This document shows, in pieces, positions 20,120-31,961 of a DNA stretch of 64,000 nucleotides. The notes beneath the pieces were generated by a model. It made no database searches. It was not told the origin of the DNA and was given only the letters and a program-made list of their open reading frames with translations. Every line of letters begins with the position of its first letter. The stretch's first letter is position 1. The stretch is from Astragalus membranaceus. Lineage: Eukaryota; Streptophyta; Magnoliopsida; Fabales; Fabaceae. The stretch is taken from positions 126,422,182 to 126,486,181 of the forward strand of contig CM076846.1 of NCBI GenBank assembly GCA_039519185.1, written 5' to 3'. The translations under genes and the position numbers were made by a program.

Positions 20120-23100
20120 TTTAAATTAAAAGTCACAGGAAGATCAGCAGCCTTCCAATTCTTTAATTTTTCACTGGCACCGCAGCGTCGAACCAAACTT
20201 GCACCACCCTCTTTAGACTCAGAACCATCCTTGATGACAGCAACTTGATTGGGATCCAGCAAACCAGCACTCACAAAACTTTGACTGATGTCGCAAGTTG
20301 GAATCCTCTGGGGCCATGGATCCTGGCCTTTGGACTTGGCCAACCATCTGCCCATTCGTTCATCTGCCATTTTTCTTCTTTCTTCCTCATTTGGGGTGTA
20401 TCCCAGCCCGCAACAGTCCTTGTTTTCCTTCAGTTGAATGGGAGCTAGAATTTCCTGACCAAACTTTCCCAAGCCAGAACCAACCTTATATCCTTGGGCT
20501 AACATGATCTTAGCAACCATCTCCTCCTTGGTCCTCTCAAATACTACATTGGCGATCTCCAAAGACTGAAAGGCTGTTTCCAAAGACTCTTCGGCAACTT
20601 CCACATATTTGAACTCTGATGGCTTATTAACCAGAGTCTCTTCCTCACCAAATACTACCACGACCTGGCCGTCAACCACGAATTTGACCCGCTGGTGTAA
20701 AGAAGAAGGGATTGCTCCAGCCATATGGATCCATGGTCGGCCCAACAAACAACTGTATGAGGACGTAATATCCATGATTTGGAAATTGATGTAGAAAACT
20801 TCGGGACCAATCTGGATGGGAAATTCCATTTCCCCCAGAACTTCCTTTTTGGACCCATCAAAGGCCCGCACCAGTGTCGAACTCGGCTTCATGTAGGAGC
20901 AATCAATGTCTAACTTATCCATAGTTGACTTCAGCATCACGTTCAATGAAGACCCATTGTCAATTAGTACTCTGGCCAGCACATAGTCTCCACACTTTAC
21001 CGAGACGTGCAGAGCTTGATTGTGTTCTTTTCCGCTTGAAGGCAACTCATCATTGGCAAATGTAAGGTGATTTGCAGCCACTATATTCCCCACAATCCCA
21101 TCAAACTGATTCACTGTGATATCCTCTGCAACATGAGCCTCGTTGAGCACTTTCATCAAAGCTGTTCTGTGTGCTTCCGAGCTAAGCAACAATGATAGCA
21201 TGGATATCTTGGATGGAGTTTGCTTTAACTGATCAACCACTCGATAATCACTCTGCCTGACGATCTTCAAGAATTCATCTGCTTCTTTTTCCGTCACTTT
21301 CTCTTGAGCAACCTCCGGCTCTTTTCCTTTTTCCTTACGGCCCCTCTGTTCGGCCTCTTTGGAAGTTTCAGCTCGGAGAGTCTCAGGAGCATATACTCTT
21401 CCGCTTCTTGTGATCCCACTTGATCCCCCTATGTTGGTTACGGTAGGAGCACTTGGGGAGCATTCGACTGTAGATAGTGCAGTGTACTTCCACGGAACTG
21501 CCTTGTCCGACTTATAGGGAAAAGGAGCCGGAACTTCAATCACTATTGGTTGGGCGTTTGCCCGCACCAATCTGGGATTGTAATTGTAAGGAATTTCGAC
21601 AGGTCTTCTGAGTGCTCTACTTTTATCAGAATGTAGAGTCAACACTTCTTCTTCAACATCATGGGTTCCTATCTGGACCACACACCGGTCCATCAGGTCC
21701 TGCAGGATCATCTCAAAGCTTTCACAATTCCCCACGCACGTGGAGTCAGCACACCCCTCTTCATGGCAACACCCCTTCTTAACCACCCCAACATGGCATA
21801 ACTCTGAGTAGATAACACCCAACGGGGTCTTGATCTTCTGCACATCCTTTACCAATTGCCCAACAGAACTTTCTAAAGCATTGGTAGCTGGCCTCTGATG
21901 ACCTACCAATGGATTAGTTGTTGTATTCGGGCTGCTCTGCTTGAACGAGATCCACCCAGTACCTACTAGGTCTTGCACCACATGCTTGAAGGCTTTACAT
22001 TCCTCCACAGTATGACCGACCCCGTTTTCGTGGAAACTGCAGGTAGCATTAGCGTTGTAACTTCTGGGAAATGGCGGCTGCAGGGCCTTCATTGGCCGAG
22101 TGTTGATCAAGTTCTTGGAAGTCAAGTGATCAAACAATTCAGTGTATGTCATTGGTATTGGATCAAAACTGGTCCGTTTCTTGTACTGATAACCCTGAGC
22201 CCTGTGACTGTCACTGCCTTGCTGGGATGGCACAGGAGCAGAAAATGGGACAGTTTGTGGTGGAGGGGTACCAAAGGATGAACTTCCTCCCGAGATTACA
22301 TTTGTTTCCCCTTCCTTCTTCTTCGGGAAATAGGAGTGAGGCTTCTTCTGATTGCTTGAACCACCAGAGCTTCCTGCATTACTGAGGTGATTCGAAATCT
22401 TCCCACTTCGGAGACCATGCTCAAGTCTTTCCCCGAAGACTATCATATCGGAGAAGCTAGTTGAAACACTTGTAATCAGCCTGTCATAGTAAATTGCTGG
22501 CAGAGTTTCCAAGAACGTGTACACCATTTCTTTTTCAGTCAATGGAGGTTCGACCTGGGCGGCTAGACTTCGCCATTTCTGGGCATATTCTTTGAAAGTC
22601 TCCCTTTCGCCCTTACTCATGTGTTGCAATTGCGACCTGTCCGGAGCCATGTCCATGTTATACTTATATTGTCTCATGAATGCTTCGCACAAATCTTTCA
22701 AACAACGAATTTCAGAGGATTGCAGTTTCATGTACCAATTTAGAGGAGCTCCAACCAAATTGTTTTGAAAGCAGTAAATCAGCAGTTTGTCATCATTGGC
22801 GTAAGGACCTATATTTCGGACAAACATCGTAACATGGCTCTCCGGACAGCCTGTTCCTCTGTATTTGTCCACTTCGGGAGCTTTGAACTTTGGTGGCAAA
22901 ACCAAATCTGGGAATAAACACAGCTCACGAGCTTCCTTGGCTCTGACACCAACACCCTCCATTGCCTTTACTCTTTCTTCAAGTGCACGAATCGGGTCAT
23001 TTGGCTGTGATCCCTTAAACATATGTCCTTGGGGGTGACTCCCCATACTGTAATAATACCCTCCATGCTGAGGAACATTGTGAGGGTGTGCTGCAAGCCC

Positions 23101-23598
23101 CGGAGTAGGACTGAGCACAGCATGAGGACTAGGAGTTTGGATCTGCGGTCCTCCGGCAGCTCCCCCGGACACGGCGGCAGTGACCTGATTAGGCGCAACC
23201 ATACTGACGGGGATAGGTCCAACAGTTCGCGGCATGTACCCAGCAGGCATACCCCAAGGATATCTTTGTGAAGTGTATTGATTCGGCCCATTCATTCCTG
23301 AAGCAAAGACGGGATGACTGACCCCGGATCCTGGAGGAACTGTGGCTGATATTGGAGGAGGAACGAAAGAAGTGACACCATCTGGACCCACGACGACACC
23401 TTCAGCAGCTGTCCCACTCTTTAAACTTTGCAGCATGACCATCATCTCATGCACCTGGGCCTCCATTGCCCCAACCTTATCCTTAAGCACTTGGTTCTTC
23501 TGAGCCGGCTGCTCAGGATTCAGAATTTGTACGCCCAAATCTTCATGTTCTGGATTACTTTCAGTTTCAATCTCTGAATGCCCTTCAGGATCAGCCAT
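20116..23598 (-). CDS. gag-protease polyprotein of Ogre-B
   Basis: A single open frame of 1160 codons from ATG at 23598. The gag domain spans about residues 245-400 (HVTMFVRNIGPYANDDKL, then FKEYAQKWRSLAAQVEPPLT). A Cys/His knuckle-like motif CSFHENGVGHTVEEC lies near 518-532. The protease has the active-site motif VLIDNGSSLNVM near 877, where Asn follows the catalytic Asp, and SCLLGRPWIH near 950. A G-patch-like segment (AQGYKVGSGLGKFGQ) lies near 1031-1046. Gag forms particles; the protease matures them. The frame is uninterrupted, and its stop codon lies within the predicted intron donor, so unspliced RNA would yield this product and spliced RNA a gag-pol fusion. Confidence 0.85.
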   Translation of the reverse strand: MADPEGHSEIETESNPEHEDLGVQILNPEQPAQKNQVLKDKVGAMEAQVHEMMVMLQSLKSGTAAEGVVVGPDGVTSFVPPPISATVPPGSGVSHPVFASGMNGPNQYTSQRYPWGMPAGYMPRTVGPIPVSMVAPNQVTAAVSGGAAGGPQIQTPSPHAVLSPTPGLAAHPHNVPQHGGYYYSMGSHPQGHMFKGSQPNDPIRALEERVKAMEGVGVRAKEARELCLFPDLVLPPKFKAPEVDKYRGTGCPESHVTMFVRNIGPYANDDKLLIYCFQNNLVGAPLNWYMKLQSSEIRCLKDLCEAFMRQYKYNMDMAPDRSQLQHMSKGERETFKEYAQKWRSLAAQVEPPLTEKEMVYTFLETLPAIYYDRLITSVSTSFSDMIVFGERLEHGLRSGKISNHLSNAGSSGGSSNQKKPHSYFPKKKEGETNVISGGSSSFGTPPPQTVPFSAPVPSQQGSDSHRAQGYQYKKRTSFDPIPMTYTELFDHLTSKNLINTRPMKALQPPFPRSYNANATCSFHENGVGHTVEECKAFKHVVQDLVGTGWISFKQSSPNTTTNPLVGHQRPATNALESSVGQLVKDVQKIKTPLGVIYSELCHVGVVKKGCCHEEGCADSTCVGNCESFEMILQDLMDRCVVQIGTHDVEEEVLTLHSDKSRALRRPVEIPYNYNPRLVRANAQPIVIEVPAPFPYKSDKAVPWKYTALSTVECSPSAPTVTNIGGSSGITRSGRVYAPETLRAETSKEAEQRGRKEKGKEPEVAQEKVTEKEADEFLKIVRQSDYRVVDQLKQTPSKISMLSLLLSSEAHRTALMKVLNEAHVAEDITVNQFDGIVGNIVAANHLTFANDELPSSGKEHNQALHVSVKCGDYVLARVLIDNGSSLNVMLKSTMDKLDIDCSYMKPSSTLVRAFDGSKKEVLGEMEFPIQIGPEVFYINFQIMDITSSYSCLLGRPWIHMAGAIPSSLHQRVKFVVDGQVVVVFGEEETLVNKPSEFKYVEVAEESLETAFQSLEIANVVFERTKEEMVAKIMLAQGYKVGSGLGKFGQEILAPIQLKENKDCCGLGYTPNEEERRKMADERMGRWLAKSKGQDPWPQRIPTCDISQSFVSAGLLDPNQVAVIKDGSESKEGGASLVRRCGASEKLKNWKAADLPVTFNLK

Positions 23599-23974
23599 CA
23601 GTTTTGCTTGTAATCGGGTGAAGTATCGGTGGCGGAGAACCAGCTTGCCTCTCGCTTCTATTGGTAGAACATTTTTATTAAGTTAAGGAGCAAATTAATG
23701 AATGCAATGCGTGCAATGCAGATGAGTGTTAGTTTTAGTTTGTATTATGCCGCGAACCCCAACGTGTCATATCTTGCCATAGATTTAACAGTGAATTTTG
23801 ATTTGTTTAGAACATAACAAGAGTGGAATCAACAAATGAAACAAACACGCCCTATACATTCAAATTCAAACAAGGACTTCAAGTCTTACATTTGAAAAAG
23901 TAAAATACTCAAATGGAAATAAAGGTCCCTCTAGGAAGAGAAAGTACAATAAAACAGAAATTACAAACAAAAGC
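23599..23974 (-). other. spacer between ORF1 and gag of Ogre-B
   Basis: A non-coding spacer of 376 bp. No motif recognised. Confidence 0.6.
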
Positions 23975-26047
23975 TCAACTACATAGAGCCTTGAAAACTT
24001 CAGTTCTCTTCATCTTGCTGCCTGTGGGGACTCTCCCAGTTTTCTCCCTGACTTCTTCAACCAAGGCCCTGCAGAACTCCACAAATTTGTAGACTGCTGG
24101 CGGAGTGTTGAAAGGAGACATCTCACACTCGGCCTTTCCTAGCTTCTTAGGCACACCTGAGAGAGCTTGGCTGGCCAACTCTGCAAGCTCAGAGAATCTA
24201 ACCTTCCAATGCTAAATTTCATCTTTCAGCTCTATGATGACTGCCTGTTCCTCAATTCTGCCAAGGAATTCAACAAAGCGGCGCTCCCAATACCGACTTT
24301 CATCTTTCACCTGCCTGTATGCATCGCTGATGTGCCGAAGGTTTCTTTTCAATTCGTCAGAAATCTCTCGCTCGTATCCTAGAGCTCGCTTATACTCTTT
24401 GAGGATGCTTTCCACTGAATCTCTTTCTTGCACCACACTGCTCAATTTGCTCTCCCACTCGGCTTGTAGCAAGCGGGACTCTCTTTTTGACTTGGCGAGC
24501 TGACTCCTCGTAGTCCTCTCTTCCATCTTTGTCTTTTCATATAGATCCCTCCATTGACTGACTTCTTCAATTGCCCCTTTCCCTTTTGCTTTCTGTCTCT
24601 TGACTTCCTCTTTGGCCGCTTGCCAATACTTTTGAGCTTCTACCTTTTTCTTCTCTTCTTCTTTGAGTTTCTTGTCCAACTCCTCAATAATAGCAGATTT
24701 GGAAGCATTATCTTCTTTCAATCTCTGGTTGCTCTGAGTTAACTTCTCTATCTCTGCTTGCAGGGATTTCTTCTCCTCTTCTGCTTTCATCAGGGCTAAC
24801 TTGACATCCCCTAGTTCTTCAACAACCGGAGTACTAGAGTTTATCATCTCTCTCTCATTTTGCAATACCTTCTGATATGGCAGCTGGACACTCTGAATCC
24901 TCTCCTCAAGCCACCGAGCAAAAGTGATTCCCTTAGTCTTCTGAGAGATCTCTGCTTTTCCATAGCGAGTCACCATACCCCAAGCTTGCAAAACTTTTCT
25001 CATCAAACGGGCATCTTTTTGCCCTCCCTCATAGATGTAAAACGAGGATACCATCTCTTCAGTAGGCGCACTTCTCATAGGGTATCCTAATTGTCTCAGA
25101 GTCAAAGAGGGATTGTAGTTAATGCAACCCTTAGTGCCCATCAGTGGGACATTTTGAAAACCACCACAGTAGAAAACTATCTCAGGCCTATCTTCCCAGC
25201 AAGATGGGAGATACCAACGAATCAAGTGCTCATCTAGGCTCCCTAGAAACTGGATCCACTCCTGAATGTTCATGACTCGCACTTCAAAGGTGATAGCATA
25301 ATCAATCAACTTCTCGACTCGTACTGGATTAGTGTAGACATGAATCAGAAGCCAGGCATACAATAAGTGAGAGGAGCAAGAGATTTTCTTTCTTTTTAGT
25401 TCGCAGTGATGAGTGAAAGCTGAATAAGTGTCAGCAAGAATAGCCGGGATTGGATTGATCAGATTCTTCTCATTCTGGGAAGCTAGGAAGATGCCAACGA
25501 CAGTCACATCTATGAATCTCTCAATCTGTGGAAAGAGGACAACTCCGAAGATTGTCAGTGCCAAGATTTGCTTGAAGACCACCCAGTTTTTATTTTTGGC
25601 ATGCACATCCATCAGACTCTCGAGATAACTCTGTGGGAAACCCATCACCTGGTTCTTCTCCTGCTTCTGGAGTCTCAGGTCTTCTACCTTCATTTGCAAT
25701 AGGGCGGCAAATTTCTCGTCCGTGTAGTATTGCTCTTGATATCGGTAGGGAACGGCTTCTGTCCGAGGGAAACCCAAAATCTGATGGTATTCTTCCAACG
25801 TGGGAGTCAATTGGAAGTTTCTGAAAAGAAAACATCTGATCCCGGAGTCATAAAATCTGCTTAGAGCCACGATTGCTTCGGTCTGCACCTCTAGTGTCAA
25901 CAGCTTTCGGAGATTCCCGTAAGAACTGTCAAATGATCCTCTTTCGATAGGTCCCATCAGGTCAGCACATTTTTTCAGACTGGCAACATCAACCTTACTT
26001 ACAACCGGATATCTCGGGGGGTGCACTATCTCACTTCTTGATTCCAT
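23975..26047 (-). pseudogene. Ogre-B ORF1 (plant-mobile-domain-like, coiled coil)
   Basis: The extra upstream ORF typical of Ogre elements. I chose the ATG at 26047 (MESRSEIVHPP). The frame is open upstream to 26194, but that part is repetitive CMHP-like leader. The N-terminal ~370 residues resemble the aminotransferase-like/plant-mobile-domain family (FQLTPTLEEYHQILGFPR, RWYLPSCWEDRPEIVFYCGG). Residues ~420-620 form a Lys/Glu-rich coiled coil. One TAG at 24212-24214 splits the frame, and the C-terminal ~78 residues continue in frame to 23975 (ending EVFKALCS). The same C-terminal layout occurs in Ogre-A ORF1. The function is not established; its retention suggests a role in the element's cycle. 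Confidence 0.75.
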
Positions 26048-27195
26048 ACTGTACCTATGGCAAGATTCTTTGTCACTTTGGGATTCTCGGCAAACAAACT
26101 TTGATGAAATGCAAGGATGCATGCATGAGCTGTAAAAGCTTATGTTGGATGCAATGCGAGGATGCATGCAAAATGATGATGATGTTTTATGCATATGCAG
26201 ATTAGGGCAAAACCTTTATTGGCATTAGTTCAAGTTTTTTTCTTTTTTTTTTTTTGAAAAATGCGGGCCGTACGTGGTTTCATATGGACCAAGTAAGAGA
26301 AAGGCTACAACGGCAGCTCGTTCTCTCTTTTTTTGAAAAGAGTGGGCCATATGTCACTTCATACGGACCGGCAGAAGAAAGGCTACAACGGTAGCTCTTT
26401 CTCTACTTTCTTTTTTTATTTCTTTGGAAAAATTCCCTTCTCTTTTTTTGAAAACATGCCTAGATTACAATGCAACACACAATTTGGTATGCCCCTTGTG
26501 TCCTACGAAGGTGGGGACCTAAGTTCTAGGACAACTCAAATGTTCCTCCCATGTGGGTTCTAGTCACTTCCTCACCAGGTTACCAGAGCTAATCCTTTCT
26601 CACAATAGCACCCACAACGATGGAACGCCATCTGGTGTGAGGCCTCATGAAAGAGCATACTCTAGCTGAAACTTTTGTGAGAGTCGGAAGGACAACGGTC
26701 CAATTGCCAGTCACTACTCGTTTCCACTCTCCTAAGTTTTGTCAGACCTTGGGTTTTAGGCCCCTCTCAAAGCATAGTAAGCAGAAGGTGTGAGTGTGTA
26801 CAGCAAGGGCATACCGCCTAAAACTACCCACATATACCCCACCTGCAAAGGAAAACCCAAAACAGTCAAGACAGAAGCAAGCAATAACATGTCGTCTACC
26901 CTAGGGTTCAAGATCACAATACCAATAATCCAACCTAGGTTTCAGCAACAGTCATATGCACTGCTTAACTCAAGAAAGGGAGCGGAGAAGAAGGGATCAT
27001 AATAGAATGGGAGGAAATGCATGTTTTTACCTTAAGAAAGGGAGCAGAGAATAGGGGACATGGGAATTGAGGAATGCATGAACACGACATTGTGAACAAA
27101 TAGAAAAGGAGTAGAACAAAGCTTTCAACTCAATTAATTTTAAACCACACATCAAGTTAACTAGGCTTGACCCTCGTCTTTTTTAAAAAAAATGG
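26048..27195 (-). other. Ogre-B 5' leader
   Basis: An untranslated leader between the primer site and ORF1. A ~70-bp phrase with GGCCGTACGTGG and GAAAGGCTACAACGGCAGCTC is duplicated at about 26264-26325 and 26343-26400. T-rich runs occur at 26230-26260. No gene recognised. Confidence 0.65.
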
Positions 27196-27213
27196 TCCCC
27201 AAGGGAGTCGCCA
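27196..27213 (-). promoter_or_regulatory. primer binding site of Ogre-B
   Basis: Minus-strand TGGCGACTCCCTTGGGGA, two bases after the LTR end. It is nearly identical to the Ogre-A site at 37189-37206. This class of Ogre primer site is reported as complementary to a tRNA-Arg 3' end; the tRNA assignment is from memory. Confidence 0.8.
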
Positions 27214-27608
27214 ACAGTTGCGCCTGAAAAATCCGGTTTGGGACTTTTCGTTTGACAACGTGGAAAAAGTTTGGAGCCGCCACCAATATTTTAATTTTAA
27301 GACCAAAACATTGAAAAAAGGTCTTTTAAACAAGGCGGATGGTCCTTTGAAAACGTAGAGATGTAGGTTCGGGGGTCGGTTAGGCACGGGGAAGGTATTA
27401 GCACCCCGCACCTCCTTTCTACCGAAAGGGAACCATTAACTTGATGTGTGGTTTGGACAAAAGTTTGAGTTTTAAAGCGGTTTATTCTACTTCTTTTCTT
27501 TTCTTTTCTTTTCTTTAATGTTTGTTTTATTGAAAACAGGAGGGAAGAAGAATATTTTTGGTTATCTTTGAAAATCAGGACAAAACAAAGATTTTTTTTA
27601 AGAGTGTG

Positions 27609-27762
27609 CTTGACGGGACAGGACCCCGCTCCTACGTATCTCCCGATGCGATGGAGAATTCAAAGCTACGTAGTTCTCGGCTTTTTTTTTTAAAAGTGTG
27701 CTTGACGGGACAGGACCCCGCTCCTACGTACCCTCACTGGAAGAGGGATCAAAGCTACGTAG
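27609..27762 (-). promoter_or_regulatory. paired double-hairpin motif in the Ogre-B 5' LTR
   Basis: Two copies, ending at CTACGTAG 27666-27673 and 27755-27762, correspond one to one with 12121-12272 in the 3' LTR. On the element strand this region would lie in the RNA leader downstream of the promoter. Confidence 0.6.
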
Positions 27763-29868
27763 TTCTCGGGTTTTGGTTTTGAAAACGGCTTAAGGGGTTT
27801 TTCGCAATTGGGTGAGCATTTGTGAAGACCGAACAACAACGGTTAGAATGGCCTCACTACTAACTCTTTTGAAAATGACATCATCATTAATGACCTAAAC
27901 GGCAACGGCGCGATTGGTGTTTAATGACAATTGGTTTATTTTTGAGAAATGAATAAGTTTTCGAAAATGGGATAGAGCTTTTGTGAAGACCGAACAACAA
28001 CAGTTAGAATGGTCTCGCTTCTAACTCCTTTTGAAAACAATATCATCATTAACAACCTAATCGGCAACGGCGCGATTGGTGTTTAATGATGATTGATTTA
28101 TTTTTGTTTTGAAAGTAAAAGTTTCTTTTTGTTTTGAAATGATTTTAGGAAATGGGTTTTAGAAAAGGAGTAGAACATTTCAAGTCAATTCTAAATCCAT
28201 AACCAAATGCAAATGAATGAATAATACTCAAGCAAACATGAACATATCATTCATTAACCAAGATTAAACATGCCCATACAATCAAAGGATTCAATTATTA
28301 AAGATGCAAAACAAAGTTCTCAAAGTAATTGTGTGTGTGCAAGAAGGATTGTATTTACCCTAATGGATCTATGCTACAACATGCATGTAGACTTACGTCT
28401 CCATTAGGAGGTTATACAAGTGGAGAGGAGGGCACACAATCAAGTCAAGACATTTACATGGCATCAAGAACAAGTGAATACAATTGATTGTAAACATAGA
28501 GTATTCTAAGTTAAATCATTGAATATGTAAGCAAGGATGCATGATTAGGTAAGCATGTAAGTGCATGAGTGTACAAGGAATGGATGCATAGCACTTTATT
28601 TATGAATGGATGGCATACAAGGATGCATAAGAGGATGCAAGAGATATAAGCATATGAGGATGCATGAGAGTGTCACATAAACTAAGTATGAATGAAGATG
28701 CATGAATGTGAAAATGTTTTGGGTATTTTTGCAAGTTGATAAGTTGTAAAACTTTAAGTAAGAAGTTAGTGAAAAGTAAAGTAAAAATGCATGAAGTAAA
28801 TGGTAAAAAGTAAATAAACACTAAAACCAAGTTGAATCACATAGAGCAATCCTCTCACTTTGAGAAAACTGCACTAGGCACTAGTGAGAATCAACTTGCC
28901 TATCATCCACAATTTACAATAAGCAAACTAAGACACAAGAATAAGTGGACACACAAACTAAATTGAGTCATTTCTAGCAATCTTCACCACTTAGGTCAAG
29001 GTGCACTAGGCACTAGTGGGAATCATATTGCTAAATCATCAACCAACAACAAGAAATAACATCTAACACTAAAATAAAATATTAACAACAAGATTAAACA
29101 TCATCAAGCAAAGAACAACAACAAAATCAATTTGAAAATGTTTTTCAACATAAGCATGCGAACCCAAAGGGAACATAGATCCACACTTTTATTTTAAAAA
29201 AAACACAAAAGTTAACATAAAGCAACATAGATCCATTTTTGCAAAGGATTCACATGATTAAGCAAAGGATGTGCAACAAAATCATATCAACCCTAACTTT
29301 TTATGATATGCGAAATGCTAAAGCCCATAAACAACAATTTTATTTATGAAATCTAGTGCAAAATATGTAAAGATGCAAGGGAAATTATTCAAAGAAGAAT
29401 AACTCCTTCAAGGCCAAGGACCCATCTCAAACACCCAAAGCTCCCTAAGTCTTTGTCAAAATGTATGAAATGGATCCTCAAAGCAAACAAACAATCAAGA
29501 AGGAGTTTGGAGTAGAGGAGAGATTATGCGAGAAAATTAAATATAAGGTGCAAAGCTTCAAGGATTACCTCAAAACTACAATGAAATGAAGAAGGAGATG
29601 ATAAGCTCAAAAATTGCTAGCTCTTAGCAATTTGATGATGCAACCTTGAAAAGAATGGAAGGAATGATGGTGATCTAACAAGAAATGGAGGATTTGATGG
29701 TTGATTTTTGAAGAAAAATGGGTGAGGGAGAAGAGGATGGTTTCGCAAGAAGAGAGGAGAAGGGAGAAGCTTTGGTGTGCTAGGGTTTTGTGTAGGAGAA
29801 ATGAGAGGCCAAAGGATCAAATGAGAAGCAAAAAAAAAAAGAGATCCTTAGGTGTGGGAATGAGGGAG

Positions 29869-29876
29869 TATTTATA
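29869..29876 (-). promoter_or_regulatory. TATA box of the Ogre-B 5' LTR
   Basis: TATAAATA on the minus strand, the copy that would drive transcription of Ogre-B. Transcription would start about 30 bp further on (near 29840) and run leftwards. Confidence 0.6.
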
Positions 29877-30872
29877 GGATGAAACTAGGTCTAAGGGTAG
29901 TTTAGTCTTTGTGCTTTTAATGTGCTCTAGGATTGAGTCTCAATTTTGAATCAAGGGTTGAGATTAATCCTCACATGGATTAAGGGTATTGAAGAAGCAC
30001 AAAATGAGAGTGAGGGAGAGAGGGGGGCGAAAATGAAGAAGGAAAAAAAAAGGAAAAGAAAAATGAATTTTCTTATTTTGGAAGAGATATTTTATTTGAG
30101 GTAGGGTTAAGGGCATTTTAGGGAAGAATTGTGACCAAAGTGGAAAATTTGGGTTTTCTTATGAAGGGTTAGTGCAAGTGAGTGAGGTATTTTACCAAAG
30201 AGGGTATAATGATTACAAAATGGAAGAGTGTGGAAGAAATTGGAGAGAGAGAGAGAGAGAGAAGGAGATTTCGAAATTGTGGGGGGAGAAAGAGAGAGAG
30301 AGGAAAAAAACCTTGTTTTTGGTCTTTTGTCTTATTGAGGACACTTGCTTTTTTTTTGAATTTGAAATTTTTGGGCATGGGAAATAATGGGAATGCAACT
30401 ATTGAAAATGTGTTACATGTTTTTGGGCACCATGAAATATTCCCTCTAGTCACCCATGACAATAAAAATTGTCACTTAAGAATTGAGGAATATTTAATGG
30501 TCCTTTTTTTATTTTTCTATGCACTAAAAATGGAAAAAAAAACATTTTTAATTATTTTTGACTAGGGTTTTCTTTCTAAAAAATTGTACAAAAATTATCC
30601 TTGATAGAATAAAAATGTACTTTTTGTGGATGTGCATTTTTGGAGAGAAAATCATCTTTTTGCGAAAAATGACCAAAATGTCCTTTTTGACCCTAAAACC
30701 CTAATTTGCCTAAAAAGTGCATTCTAACCCTAAAAATGACTTTAAAGACCTTGGAATGACTTCTAGGACCCAAAATGCAAAGCATGATGCTCTTCATTCT
30801 TCAATTTATTTATTTTTTGTGGAAAATTAGGATTTTGACCTAAGCCGGACAAAATTAGGGTATGACATGCAG

Positions 30873-31961
30873 CAGCTAGCTGGCCTAGCTAGGGTTACTC
30901 CTTGGATTCTGTCCTTTCGATTATGCTGTCCTTTGTGCCCTAATTTGCTCCAGCTGTCCTTTTTGATTCCTCCCAGGCCAATTGCTTTCCTTTTTCTGCC
31001 CTAATTGTTGACTGTCCTTTTTCTTGTGAATTTGATGCTGTCCTTTTACCCTAAATCCTCCTCAGCCCTACACACCAGCCTGCCTATAAATACCAAACAG
31101 TGATAAACTGTAAGGGCGCAGCCACTGAAGCACAAAAGAAAAAAAACGGTAGCAAACACAACATTATACACACACAGTTGAGAAAATTAGAATTCATCAC
31201 AGAATTCTAATACACTTTAGCAAAAAAAAACACTGGTTTAGAATCCAGTAGCAGTAGCATGAGGCAAGAGCAGTAGCAGGGACAACATCAACCGAATTCC
31301 TTTTTTAGAAACTTAATTATCAGAAAGAGTAAAGGATAAGGAGATGCAGTAGATACAATACTTTTTTCAGAAACTTGGAAACCAAGTGGGTTCTCTACAC
31401 TCCTTTATCTTATTTCTGAGTTTCACGTTTCATGTTTCATGTTCATATAACTCTTTTTTTACCACTCAGTTTTGCTTTTACATATCTATTAATTGGTATC
31501 AATCCCTTAATAGCATAATGTTGCAATTTGCATGATTAACAGAGACTAAGCCACAACTAACATTTGTTTATTTGTCTTCTTAAAAGCAAAGAGTTGTCTT
31601 CGTATGAGTGTTTTTGTTCTTCATTATTATCTGTATGTCATAACAATAGAATATGCGAGGTGAATATGAAAAAGGAAGGAAACAAGCAAAATCAATAGTC
31701 GTTTTTTTTAAAATAGTTCAAGTGACATAAAATTAGGAAGACAAGTTTTTTTTAACAACAAAATAATAACAGTAGCAAAACTAAACCAGAACAGTAAGGA
31801 AAGAAAAAGAACGAGATAAGGGAGAGGGACCTTACCTCCGGCCACTGTCCATGGTGGCCGCCGCCGTAGCCTCGCCGGAAACCCCCATGACCACCAAAAA
31901 AAAAGCGCTCCACCGTTTGTCACCAAACAACCATTAAAACCCTCCTCACAGGCACATCACC
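30873..31961 (+). repeat. Ogre-A 5' LTR, second segment
   Basis: It resumes with CAGCTAGCTGGCC, which in the Ogre-A 3' LTR (63969) follows directly on the segment that ends at 11725 here. It holds the TATA box at 31085-31092. A GC-rich patch at 31840-31935 is split by the insertion at 31962 and continues at 35386. No gene recognised. Confidence 0.8.
31085..31092 (+). promoter_or_regulatory. TATA box of the Ogre-A 5' LTR
   Basis: TATAAATA in the context CTGCCTATAAATACC. The position within the LTR and the context resemble the Ogre-B TATA box. Predicted start is near 31115. Confidence 0.6.

Larger units (their letters stand above)
11726..30867 (-). mobile_element. Ogre/Tat-type element B, inserted in the Ogre-A 5' LTR
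   Basis: A minus-strand element. The 5' LTR is 27216-30867 and the 3' LTR is 11726-15530, with ORF1, gag-protease, intron and RT-RNase H in between. The flanking 5-mers are CGCAG (11721-11725) and TGCAG (30868-30872), a TSD with one difference. The uninterrupted target is visible in the Ogre-A 3' LTR at 63961-63980. LTR copies differ by six substitutions over the ~360 bp compared (11941-12300 versus 27431-27790), so the insertion is young relative to Ogre-A. The second RNase H and integrase are missing, replaced by an unrelated 1.4-kb segment, so the element is defective. Confidence 0.9.
27216..30867 (-). repeat. Ogre-B 5' LTR (3.65 kb)
   Basis: It matches 11726-15530, apart from the missing ~160-bp GTAAA-rich block and scattered substitutions. 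It contains the TATA box at 29869-29876 and the double-hairpin pair at 27609-27762. The first plus-strand base is A instead of T, so the terminal TG/CA is changed at this edge. Confidence 0.9.
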
